From the NCBI RefSeq assembly GCF_003991425.1, contig NZ_CP034346.1, forward strand, positions 2,269,501 to 2,333,500: DNA of 64,000 nt, given 5' to 3'. The position numbers and the translations under genes are program-made. Positions 17,137 to 24,779 of this stretch are shown here, piece after piece. The notes under the pieces were generated by a model. That model ran no database searches and was not told the origin of the DNA. It was given only the letters and a program-made list of their open reading frames with translations. Numbering within the stretch: the first letter of the stretch is position 1; each line of letters starts with the position of its first letter. This stretch comes from Paenibacillus lutimineralis (GTDB lineage: Bacteria > Bacillota > Bacilli > Paenibacillales > Paenibacillaceae).

Positions 17137-17304
17137 AATTCAATAGACTAATCGAGAAGTCGAGTACTTCGGATAACACCATATTCACGCATCGGGTCGA
17201 CGTTGTCGCCCCTCGTTCCGACAAGAAGTTAGAAGTGTATTGAATCCATTGACAGCCTTTGATTGCATTTACAACCCCTGCACTGGAGCCAGCGTTTTTG
17301 ACAT
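16977..17304. repeat. 328-bp direct repeat, copy 1
   Basis: This block matches 23864-24191 over 328 bp without gaps, with only three differences noted by eye. It covers the 3' end of the 234-aa gene and a downstream palindromic region. The two copies flank a 6.6-kb segment with the RES, Mrr, IS110 and Gfo/Idh genes. Confidence 0.9.
17138..17245. repeat. Imperfect 108-nt palindrome after the 234-aa gene
   Basis: The outer arms ATTCAATA and TATTGAAT enclose ACTTC/GAAGT pairs and a central hairpin, GGGTCGAC-GTT-GTCGCCCC. It begins immediately after the stop codon and is conserved in the second repeat copy. It may act as a terminator or as a folded recombination or RNA element. It does not satisfy the integron attC core rules. 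Confidence 0.5.
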
Positions 17305-17402
17305 ATTTGGTGTAGAATTAGGAAAAGAATTATCTAGGTAATGGTTCTTAACACAGACTCAAAAGCAGCTTAATTATAGACTGGAAAAAGGGGAATAAAG
17401 GT

Positions 17403-18647
17403 ATGTACATAAATCTTAATTGCAACACATGCTTTAGGGGAGATCAAAAAAATAGATTACTAAAAGAAGCAGTAATGGAAACTGAATCACATTTTTTAGA
17501 TTCTTATTTCGATCAAGCTAGTGAGGATGATGAATTAAAGTGTAAGTGTCAAAAAGATATTGCTCAAAATGCATATTACATATCTGATGATAATTTTTCC
17601 GATATTTGTATAAGAATTTTGTCTGAAAGTATTTCGAATAAGATTCACTATTGTTTTAATTGTGAAGGAGCTTTTATTGATCAAGTAATTAAAGATGATT
17701 CTGAATATAAAGGAATGTATGAGCTAAGCGATAACGATATACAAAATCTCACCTCATTAGGTCAACCAGTGGATAATTTAATATATTATCAACTTGAAAC
17801 TAAAACGAAAGAAAGCTTATTGTTAATGTTAAAATGTCAGAATTGTGGATTTGGTTATAATAGATATGACCCGTCAACAGATAGAACCAGATCCGAATAT
17901 AAGTTTTTTAGAGAAGACGTTGTCTATTCTGAAACAGACATTCAGCAATTTTATGAAATTATTAAATATTTAAAAATTCGAGACTTCGCATCCGATTATG
18001 GTGTGAAAATTAACATAGAAGATTTAACAGAGTTTGGAAGTTATTTAAGGGCTAATCATATGCTTGGTTATTTTCATAACGTAGGCCAAACAATCTTTAA
18101 ATTACTAAAAACACATTACGATAAAGAACATTATGAAGTATTAAAACCCGGCACCATTGTTCTCAGAGGTAGAACTGTCCCAAAAAACAGTACAGATTAT
18201 GGAATAGAGCAGATGTGGAACCCCCCTCAATCATGGGCGAGTCACGGGCGTTTTAATCCTGTTGGAAGCTCAGTATTGTATTGTTGTGATAATATCGACT
18301 CAATACCTTATGAAATTAATCCTACTGCAAAACAAGATATCTGTATTGCTCACGTTTATATCCGAAGACCATTGATAATGCTCAATATTGATAGGTTATT
18401 TTACAAATTTAATGATTTGGTTCGAGAAAGTTCAAATACTGATGGGATTTACAATTCCGATTATGCTTTAACCAATTATATTTCTGAATGTTGCAAGGAA
18501 ATAGGATATCACGGTATTTCTTATAAAGGGGTAAGAGGTGAAGATTATACCAACTACGCTATTCTAAATTTCACAAGCACCGAGGATATGAGTATTACTC
18601 ACGTTAAAAGAATGAAAATAAACATTAAATATGAAGTTGAAATTTAG
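17403..18647 (+). CDS. RES-domain protein
   Basis: The C-terminal half of this 414-aa protein is a RES domain (about residues 245-400). It shows the defining residues in LRGRT (Arg), SHGRFNPVGSSVLYCC and the later SYKGVRGEDYTNYAIL. RES toxins such as MbcT degrade NAD+ and are usually held by a Xre/MbcA antitoxin; no such antitoxin is adjacent. The N-terminal part has paired cysteines (CKCQ, then CFNCEG, then CQNCGFGY) that may bind zinc. Its large size points to a two-domain effector, not a minimal toxin. AAGGGGAATAAAGG precedes the ATG. It lies inside the 328-bp repeat-bounded segment with an Mrr-like nuclease, which suggests defence. Confidence 0.7.
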   Translation: MYINLNCNTCFRGDQKNRLLKEAVMETESHFLDSYFDQASEDDELKCKCQKDIAQNAYYISDDNFSDICIRILSESISNKIHYCFNCEGAFIDQVIKDDSEYKGMYELSDNDIQNLTSLGQPVDNLIYYQLETKTKESLLLMLKCQNCGFGYNRYDPSTDRTRSEYKFFREDVVYSETDIQQFYEIIKYLKIRDFASDYGVKINIEDLTEFGSYLRANHMLGYFHNVGQTIFKLLKTHYDKEHYEVLKPGTIVLRGRTVPKNSTDYGIEQMWNPPQSWASHGRFNPVGSSVLYCCDNIDSIPYEINPTAKQDICIAHVYIRRPLIMLNIDRLFYKFNDLVRESSNTDGIYNSDYALTNYISECCKEIGYHGISYKGVRGEDYTNYAILNFTSTEDMSITHVKRMKINIKYEVEI

Positions 18648-18706
18648 AATATTATTAAGAATTTTCTTCAGACTGCTGTCAGGGGGACGAAAACTTGGTA
18701 CCATTG

Positions 18707-18732
18707 AAAGTCGCTATTTTAGCGGCTTTTTT
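18707..18732 (+). terminator. Terminator after the RES gene
   Basis: AAAGTCGCTA and TAGCGGCTTT form a compact hairpin ending in six T residues. Confidence 0.7.
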
Positions 18733-18764
18733 GCTTTATCGGTGCAAGTTCTGGTTGTCAAAAG

Positions 18765-18825
18765 AAAATAAAGTACTAGACTGAAAAAGAAAGTGTTAGA
18801 CTGGAAAAATAAAGTTGTAGACTAG
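18765..18825. repeat. Three tandem AAAGT-N2-TAGACT repeats left of the Mrr gene
   Basis: AAAATAAAGTACTAGACTG, AAAGTGTTAGACTGG and AAATAAAGTTGTAGACT follow each other. Their TAGAC cores lie at 18777, 18797 and 18818, so the period is 20-21 bp, two helical turns. The same motif appears in reverse orientation on the other side of the Mrr gene (20194-20324). This resembles multiple binding sites at a transposon end. Confidence 0.65.
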
Positions 18826-18948
18826 ATTGCTTCTTAAGACCTTAAGCGCTACGCAGCCCATACAAAAGGTAAAGATGATAGAGAATATGGGATTTTAAAA
18901 ATATTTATATAGTACTATAGGGCTTATTACAAGAAATAGGGTGAAAAA

Positions 18949-20001
18949 ATGGCTTTGTTTGAGAATATGGGCGGTTTGGAGTTTGAAAAGTTAATCTATA
19001 ACCTATTTGTTAAACTTGGATTTAGAGCACAAATCACTAAAGCAAGTGGCGATGGCGGGATCGACATTATAGCGAACTATGAAGGTTTATTGTTTAAGGG
19101 TAAATATTTGATTCAATGTAAGAGGTGGAAAGGGAAAGTAGGCGAACCTGAATTAAGGGATTTATACGGTACTGTTATATCGGAAAATGCATTAAAGGGC
19201 ATCCTGGTTACTACAAGTTCTTTTACGAGGCAAGCAGAAGAATTTAGTAGAGGTAAAAATCTTGAGTTAATCGATGAGGTTAAATTAAAGGAACTGCTTT
19301 ATGCTTCTGAAATGAGCAGTTCAATTGACAATAATATAATAATTAGTGCTGAGACAAACGGATTCTTACAATCCCCCTTATTTGATTCGGAAAAGTATGT
19401 TCTCTTAACGGATCGAATAAACGATGACCCATCAATGGAGATGCCACATACTGCCTTAATCAATCTGCTTCTGGCCAGTGTACTAGCTTTCGGCGCAGAT
19501 GCCCGTACTAATGGAATAATCAATGAAGCAATTTCTAGGATAAACGCACATCGTGAAATATTCGCTACAGGAAAAACAAGGATAATGAAGGAAAAGCGTG
19601 TTGAGTCATATTTTAACTTAGCATTAATGGAACTAGCTAACGGGAACTATGGGAAATCATACGAATATCTGTTAAAAAGCGAGGGACAATTGTTTAAAAT
19701 TTTACGCTGTCATATTGCAATAGCGTATATTCTAGGTTTTCACAATGAATTTGAAATTTTGATGAAACAAGCTATAAGAGGGATTATATTAAAAAACGGA
19801 AGTAGGTTATCTAGTCCTCCTCTTACAGACGTTTGCACTAAGATAATTAATGATGAAATGAAAATGTATGATTTTGAGATAGAATATCCAGGTTCGAATT
19901 TAATTAGTATTAGAGACTTTCTTAATATGTTTAAAATTCCAACTGAAACAAAGGAAAAACACAGAGCTTATGTGAAGAGTTTCGGGAAAATTAATGAATA
20001 G
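18949..20001 (+). CDS. Mrr-like restriction endonuclease
   Basis: The N-terminal third of this 350-aa protein is an Mrr-type PD-(D/E)xK nuclease domain. The opening MGGLEFEKLIYNLFVKLGF, the catalytic GDGGIDIIA (Asp), the YLIQCKRWKG (Gln-x-Lys) and the family's TTSSFTRQAEEF are all present, in order, within residues 6-105. Mrr enzymes cut modified foreign DNA. The remaining 220 residues are helical and unrecognised; they may be a sensor or a target-recognition part. It is flanked by inverted clusters of TAGACTG repeats and ends at a terminator. No methyltransferase is present, which fits a type IV system. Confidence 0.82.
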   Translation: MALFENMGGLEFEKLIYNLFVKLGFRAQITKASGDGGIDIIANYEGLLFKGKYLIQCKRWKGKVGEPELRDLYGTVISENALKGILVTTSSFTRQAEEFSRGKNLELIDEVKLKELLYASEMSSSIDNNIIISAETNGFLQSPLFDSEKYVLLTDRINDDPSMEMPHTALINLLLASVLAFGADARTNGIINEAISRINAHREIFATGKTRIMKEKRVESYFNLALMELANGNYGKSYEYLLKSEGQLFKILRCHIAIAYILGFHNEFEILMKQAIRGIILKNGSRLSSPPLTDVCTKIINDEMKMYDFEIEYPGSNLISIRDFLNMFKIPTETKEKHRAYVKSFGKINE

Positions 20002-20037
20002 AAAAAAGCGAATGTCTTATGAAGGCAGTCGCTTTTT
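20002..20037 (+). terminator. Terminator after the Mrr-like gene
   Basis: AAAAAGCGA and TCGCTTTTT pair around an 18-base loop, and the arm ends in TTTTT. Confidence 0.65.
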
Positions 20038-20193
20038 GTTCCAAATACAGGTTATACTACATCTAATTTGAAAAGTACTATACTTGGCATTTAATTATTT
20101 AACCGTTCGCAGCACGTTACCAAGAAAGGTAAGTATGCTGGCTCCACGATAGACACTCGGCGACGGGCACCAGCTACACGACGAAGCTAAGCT

Positions 20194-20324
20194 CAGTCTA
20201 ACACTTTATTTTCTGTCTCAAGTCTCAAGGACGTCTCTTTAGGTGAGTTAGTCTAAAACATATTATTCAAAAGCTGACGATATTCCAAGTCGAAAATCGT
20301 GTCAAATCAAACTATGCCAGTCTA
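20194..20324. repeat. Inverted TAGACTG-type repeats right of the Mrr gene
   Basis: CAGTCTAACACTTTATTTT at 20194-20212 is the exact reverse complement of the middle left-side motif plus its A-rich tail. AGTTAGTCTAAAAC (about 20246-20259) and CCAGTCTAATG (20318-20328) are further copies. All point opposite to the three repeats at 18765-18825. Confidence 0.55.
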
Positions 20325-20353
20325 ATGTAGTGTAGTGCTTATAAAAATTTAAT

Positions 20354-20411
20354 TAGCCCATCACCGTAATTTGGAAGCTCCTTAATTTCCAATTTGCAGG
20401 GTAATGGGCTA
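20354..20411. repeat. Long hairpin near the 3' end of the IS110 element
   Basis: TAGCCCAT at 20354-20361 and ATGGGCTA at 20404-20411 bound a stem that also pairs TAATTTGGAA with TTTCCAATT. A smaller hairpin, CAGTGT-AAG-ACACTG, lies at 20430-20444 just after the transposase stop. These may be terminators or part of the IS right end. Confidence 0.5.
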
Positions 20412-20448
20412 TTTATGTTCTATTTAAGGCAGTGTAAGACACTGTCGT

Positions 20449-21915
20449 TTATAAGACATCATCGTCAGCTAACTCATCTGCCTGACGTTCGTAATCTTCT
20501 AAATTAGATGGGATCTTTAATTTCACTTTATCGCCATCAAGGATTACTCCCATTTTTCTCGCGTGTTTGAACGGATCATACGGTTCCTTGTTTTTAAGGC
20601 AGGAGTATAAAACTTGAGCTATCTTACCGCATACATGACCAATTGCTTTTCTCTTCGCCATTCCTCGATCAACTAACCGTTTATAGTAAACACGAAAACT
20701 ATTTTCACTTATTTTTGGAGATATTAACAGCAAAGTCATTAAGAATAGAACTCTGCGAGTATCTCTAACACCCTCGTATGTCTGCCTACTCTTAAAAACA
20801 GATGTGCCCGAGATTTTATTCTCAGCGGCTACACCAAGGTACTTTTTAAGCTCTAAATATGTTGAGAAACGTTCAATATCACCAATAGCGCCAATAAATG
20901 TACAGGCCATAGACTCACTCATAATAGGGAAGGACATAAGTATCTTTGTATAAGGATGCGGATTGTATCCTTTTTCTTTATCACCATAAAGCAGGGAGGA
21001 AATCTGTTTATCCATGCTTTTTATCGCTTCATCTATACGCAGAGCTTCTTCAATTAGCCACGTTTGCCGTTCAGCAAGGTGTGGAATGTTCAAGGCTAAT
21101 GTGTTGGGTAACAATTCTGCCAAGGTCTTAGAGGCTTTCGTAGCTATAGTTTTTGCACCAATATTTATTAGAGTTTGTCTAAGTTCATCCTGAGTTACCT
21201 TGGCCATTTCTTGCGCTGTAGGATACTTCAGAGCCAATTTGAGGACACTTAACGCACCTGTTTTTTTAAAAGCCCGTTTTAGTTCAGGATTAGTTACAGA
21301 AAATAATTGCTGAACTTGATTCTTACGTCTCGTTAATTGAGTAGTAAGTAACCAACGATCCCTAGTTAATGTGCGGTATAAAACCTGCTCTGCACTTGCA
21401 GGACGAACTATTCGCACCGAACGCATATCAGGATGAAGGGTTTTGTGCCATCCCATATATGCCATAATTCTAGCATCAATTTCATCGGATTTTTCATTAA
21501 GTCCTAGCTGGCGTTCACGAAAATCCTTTACAGCTTTATTTTCAACCTGGTATATAGAATAGCCTCGATCTAATAGAACTCTAACAACTAAATATGAATA
21601 ATGCCCACCGGTTGGTTCCAGTAATATAAAGAAATCCTGTAGTTTATACCCGAATTGTGCTTGAATATCTTCTAAAGCATGGATAAACTTTGTAATCCCT
21701 TGGCTATCCGAGTTAAACTTCATTGTTTTACTGCGTTTCCATTCCTTCTCACTACGGAACTTTTCAAATGGAATGCAAGCAGCAACGTGGAAATCTGAAC
21801 CAATATCTATTCCAACATAGAAGGGATAAAAAGCTCTTGAGTTGTCTCGGTCTTCATTAATGCTCGTTTCCGTAAGCATAAAATTATTCAACTTATGATC
21901 ACCTATTCGAATCAT
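20449..21915 (-). CDS. IS110-family transposase (DEDD recombinase)
   Basis: This protein of about 488 aa has the N-terminal DEDD domain: the first Asp in YVGIDIGSDFHVAACI, Glu in LLEPTGGHYSYL, and Asp-x-x-Asp in NEKSDEIDARIMAYMG. The C-terminal Transposase_20 domain has the conserved serine region, visible as the block around ILMSFPIMSESMACTFIGAIG and YLGVAAENKISG. IS110 enzymes use a bridge RNA to recognise donor and target. The ATG at 21915 is chosen; an in-frame TTG at 21933 is possible. The protein is longer than typical members (330-420 aa). A structured noncoding region of about 500 bp lies upstream. Confidence 0.88.
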   Translation of the reverse strand: MIRIGDHKLNNFMLTETSINEDRDNSRAFYPFYVGIDIGSDFHVAACIPFEKFRSEKEWKRSKTMKFNSDSQGITKFIHALEDIQAQFGYKLQDFFILLEPTGGHYSYLVVRVLLDRGYSIYQVENKAVKDFRERQLGLNEKSDEIDARIMAYMGWHKTLHPDMRSVRIVRPASAEQVLYRTLTRDRWLLTTQLTRRKNQVQQLFSVTNPELKRAFKKTGALSVLKLALKYPTAQEMAKVTQDELRQTLINIGAKTIATKASKTLAELLPNTLALNIPHLAERQTWLIEEALRIDEAIKSMDKQISSLLYGDKEKGYNPHPYTKILMSFPIMSESMACTFIGAIGDIERFSTYLELKKYLGVAAENKISGTSVFKSRQTYEGVRDTRRVLFLMTLLLISPKISENSFRVYYKRLVDRGMAKRKAIGHVCGKIAQVLYSCLKNKEPYDPFKHARKMGVILDGDKVKLKIPSNLEDYERQADELADDDVL

Positions 21916-22116
21916 TTGCACCAGATTAACCAAGTTTTCTTAAGAGCTCCGCAATGGGCCCAATGTAGCATGTCAGGTTTTAGATTCGGTGCATTACCCA
22001 TAATAAACTGAGAGGTCAAGAATACGCCTCAATAACTTTAAAGGGCTTCTGTTAAGTTCTTTCGACAGAAGGAATCAATTTCCTGCTTTTTCTATTAAGT
22101 CTTTATTTTTCTACGC

Positions 22117-22385
22117 AAAAAAAAACTGTCATTTCGACAGGTTGAATAATCAACAAATGTGCAGCGCCAAAAACATGGAGCGCCTCATTTCTGTTAAAGA
22201 AGTCCAGGAGGATGTCCTGCTGGCTCCAAACCTATTCTGGGCGATTGTTCCCTAAGAGGTCACTGCACACTTATATATACGCCTATTAGGAGGCTAATTC
22301 CTGCTAAATCCGTACCAGTTACCACAAATACTTTATAGAAGTCTTCCCAAGCTCCACATTAGACTCAGAGGTTAACTGGTACATA
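22117..22385 (-). ncRNA. Candidate IS110 bridge RNA
   Basis: On the minus strand upstream of the transposase, about 265 nt fold into nested stems. GTACCAGTTA (22312-22321) pairs with its complement at 22373-22382. TGTGCAG (22158-22164) pairs with 22263-22269 and encloses GGAGC/GCTCC (22177-22181 with 22223-22227) and CAGGA/TCCTG (22205-22219). The RNA would end at CTGTC-N5-GACAG followed by nine T residues (22140-22117). IS110-group members encode their bridge RNA in exactly this upstream position. The guide loops have not been matched to the flanks. Confidence 0.5.
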
Positions 22386-22455
22386 CGTATTTTAGCATGT
22401 GCTCATAAATGGTAAAAGTGAAATAATTGAGCTATCGCTTTCCTTTAAAATTCAC

Positions 22456-23487
22456 TCAGTTTAGCTTTCTAATTTGATCCATAATATCTTGTACAATTGC
22501 AGCGTCATTCAAGTTGGGCAAATTTCCTTTTACCTGGCCGTATAGAGTTGCAGATAAATCGTTGTATAGCATCCATTGGGAGTGGACGTAACCTCTTATA
22601 TTTGATGGAAAAGATGATGAATCAATTGACTCTTCTAAGTCAACTAATGAGTAATCCTTGTTTTTGTGAGTTGCTATCCTTAATTCCCTACCTTCTAAAA
22701 TAAGAGTTCCCTTTGAACCGAAGATCTCAATTCTAGGCTTTCTAGCTATCGATGCCGCAATAAACTGCAAATTAAAAGTCCCTCCATGCTTAAACTCCCC
22801 ACTTATAAAAAATGAATCATCCCCATCCGTGGGTTTAAACCCTAATTCGTGTTTCCTCATATTTACATGATTTTTAGTGAATCCTTGGATATTTTCAGAA
22901 AAAGGACCGAACCAATGATATAAAGCATCAATCATATGCGAACCTACTGCTCCAAGCATGCCACCGCCCTTATCCAGCTCCCATTGCCAGCTAAACGGTT
23001 CATCCTTTATATTGGGCCATAGTGGCCATGCTTCTGACCAATCTACATGAAATAGTTCTCCAATTTCATTGTTATCAAGTAATTTTTTGATCGCTTGACG
23101 CTCTGGTAAGTAGCGCCACTCAAAATTCATTGCTACAATTCTGTTTTGTTTCGACGCCACGTTTTGCATTTCAGATACTTGGTAGTAGTTCAACGCAGGA
23201 GGTTTCTCACACAATACGTTCACTCCGGAATTTATTGCGTACAATGTAATTTCCATATGAAGAGTCGGATTGGCAGCGATTACTACTAAATCTAAGTTTG
23301 CTTCATTTATCATTCGTTTCCAATCATCAAAAGCATACAAAATATTTAACTTATCTGAAATTATTTGTGCTCTATCTGTACGAATACTACTTAAGGCAAC
23401 TAATTCATAACAAGGATGTGCCAAAAGTATTGGTGCATGAACATCTGCTCCAAAGCCTGTCCCTACAATCCCTGCACGGTGTACCAT
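22456..23487 (-). CDS. Gfo/Idh/MocA-family oxidoreductase
   Basis: This 343-aa NAD(P)-dependent dehydrogenase acts on sugars or related polyols. An N-terminal Rossmann fold shows GIVGTGFGADVH (GxGxxG), the family EKP motif lies in VLCEKPPALN (about residue 92), and the catalytic-region His is in GAVGSHMIDAL. Length is normal. The start at 23487 has AAGGGGAG upstream. Unlike the island around it, it is a metabolic gene; no pathway partner is adjacent, so its substrate is unknown. It shares its family with the protein at 45929 but is not closely similar. Confidence 0.82.
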   Translation of the reverse strand: MVHRAGIVGTGFGADVHAPILLAHPCYELVALSSIRTDRAQIISDKLNILYAFDDWKRMINEANLDLVVIAANPTLHMEITLYAINSGVNVLCEKPPALNYYQVSEMQNVASKQNRIVAMNFEWRYLPERQAIKKLLDNNEIGELFHVDWSEAWPLWPNIKDEPFSWQWELDKGGGMLGAVGSHMIDALYHWFGPFSENIQGFTKNHVNMRKHELGFKPTDGDDSFFISGEFKHGGTFNLQFIAASIARKPRIEIFGSKGTLILEGRELRIATHKNKDYSLVDLEESIDSSSFPSNIRGYVHSQWMLYNDLSATLYGQVKGNLPNLNDAAIVQDIMDQIRKLN

Positions 23488-24779
23488 TGAATCTCCCCTT
23501 AATGAGTTTTTTAAACACATCTATATTTTTCAACTATATACTGGATTTGTCCTGCCAGTAAATTCAATAATAAGGACGCGTTTACTCAACGGCTACGTCC
23601 TCACAAAGGTTCCATTCAATATATAAAGAACGTACGCGAGTAGCATGTAATGCTTAAAAAGGACTCCAATTTAAACCTAAGCACTAAGAAAATACTTTAG
23701 TTGTCGAGGGAAGTTTTTTTGTGTTCAAGGTTAAAAATTATAAGATAAAGTAGACGAATGGGTGCAGCTGGCCATATCCACGTGTGCGAAACGGTGTCTG
23801 CTTGATGCCTCATACATAGGCATTCTCATTCTGTGAACCAAAAACTACCCTGGTTGCTTCTATTATTCCAATCGCGCCTGGTTACGGGCGAATTAACAGT
23901 CTATGTGGCGCATTAGATTATGAGTTGCTTTTAGATAGAGATAGTTATGAATTGCTTAATAGAAGAAATGTTGCAGATAATTTGAGGGAAGCTCTGTTAG
24001 TTATTAGAGCTAATAAAAAATAAAATTCAATAGACTAATCGAGAAGTCGAGTACTTCGGATAACACCATATTCACGCATCGGGTCGACGTTGTCGCCCCT
24101 CGTTCCGGCAAGAAGTTAGAAGTGTATTGAATCCATTGACAGCCTTTGATTGCATTTACAACCCCTGCACTGGAGTCAGCGTTTGTGACATTCTAAAGAC
24201 AAAGATCCTGTTGGATGGGCACTCTGGTGTCTAAGAGCTTGGTGTTAGAGATGGAGAATGAACGGCAACCCGGGAGATCCAATCTCTTCCTCAGTGCTTG
24301 CCATGGTTGCTTCCCAGCAGCCTGCGGTTAAGGTCGATAATCAATGAGATGAATTAGAATTCATATGTACTACAAGCAAGTTATTAACGACTTAGAAACC
24401 GATTGTGGAGCATTTTTCCCATTTACGTTTAGGAGGCATATTTGATTATGAAAGGTAATCTATGAAGCAAGTGGAACCGCATGAGACGGCAGCAGTTTTT
24501 TTAATTATTTGAGTACGGGAACAACATTACACATGGACTAAACTATTTTCTATGAGGTATGAGTGACTCCTTTGCGTGATGCAAATTTGAATAGCTCTAA
24601 TACACTTATCATTTCACTTTGTCATGATAGTTTTTTTCTTTTTGCACCGGTTCGAGAAACAAGCCGTAAGTGCACCACCAATACGAGATTTTGGTATCAT
24701 AAATAACAGGTATTTGGACATTCTTGTCGAATATAGATTTATGAATTTTAGAAAGCGCAAGGATTAGGTGGTGATAGAA
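23488..24779. other. Noncoding stretch containing a repeat copy and no intact gene
   Basis: About 1.3 kb without a supported gene. It contains an AGGACG/CGTCCT hairpin at about 23572-23604, the 328-bp repeat copy 2, and short open pieces without ribosome sites. A GGGAAGTTTTTTTGT string near 23708 also occurs at 16074. It looks like decayed or rearranged DNA. Confidence 0.5.
23864..24191. repeat. 328-bp direct repeat, copy 2
   Basis: This is an almost exact copy of 16977-17304, offset by 6887 bp. It begins inside codon 182 of the 234-aa gene, so it contains only that gene's last 53 codons, its stop and the palindrome after it. The truncated gene tail here has no start and is not expressed as a protein on its own. 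Confidence 0.9.

Noticed and set aside
17138..17245. Integron attC site
   Set aside because: The folded shape is suggestive, but the required RYYYAAC and GTTRRRY core boxes are not present at the ends, and no integron integrase is in the window.
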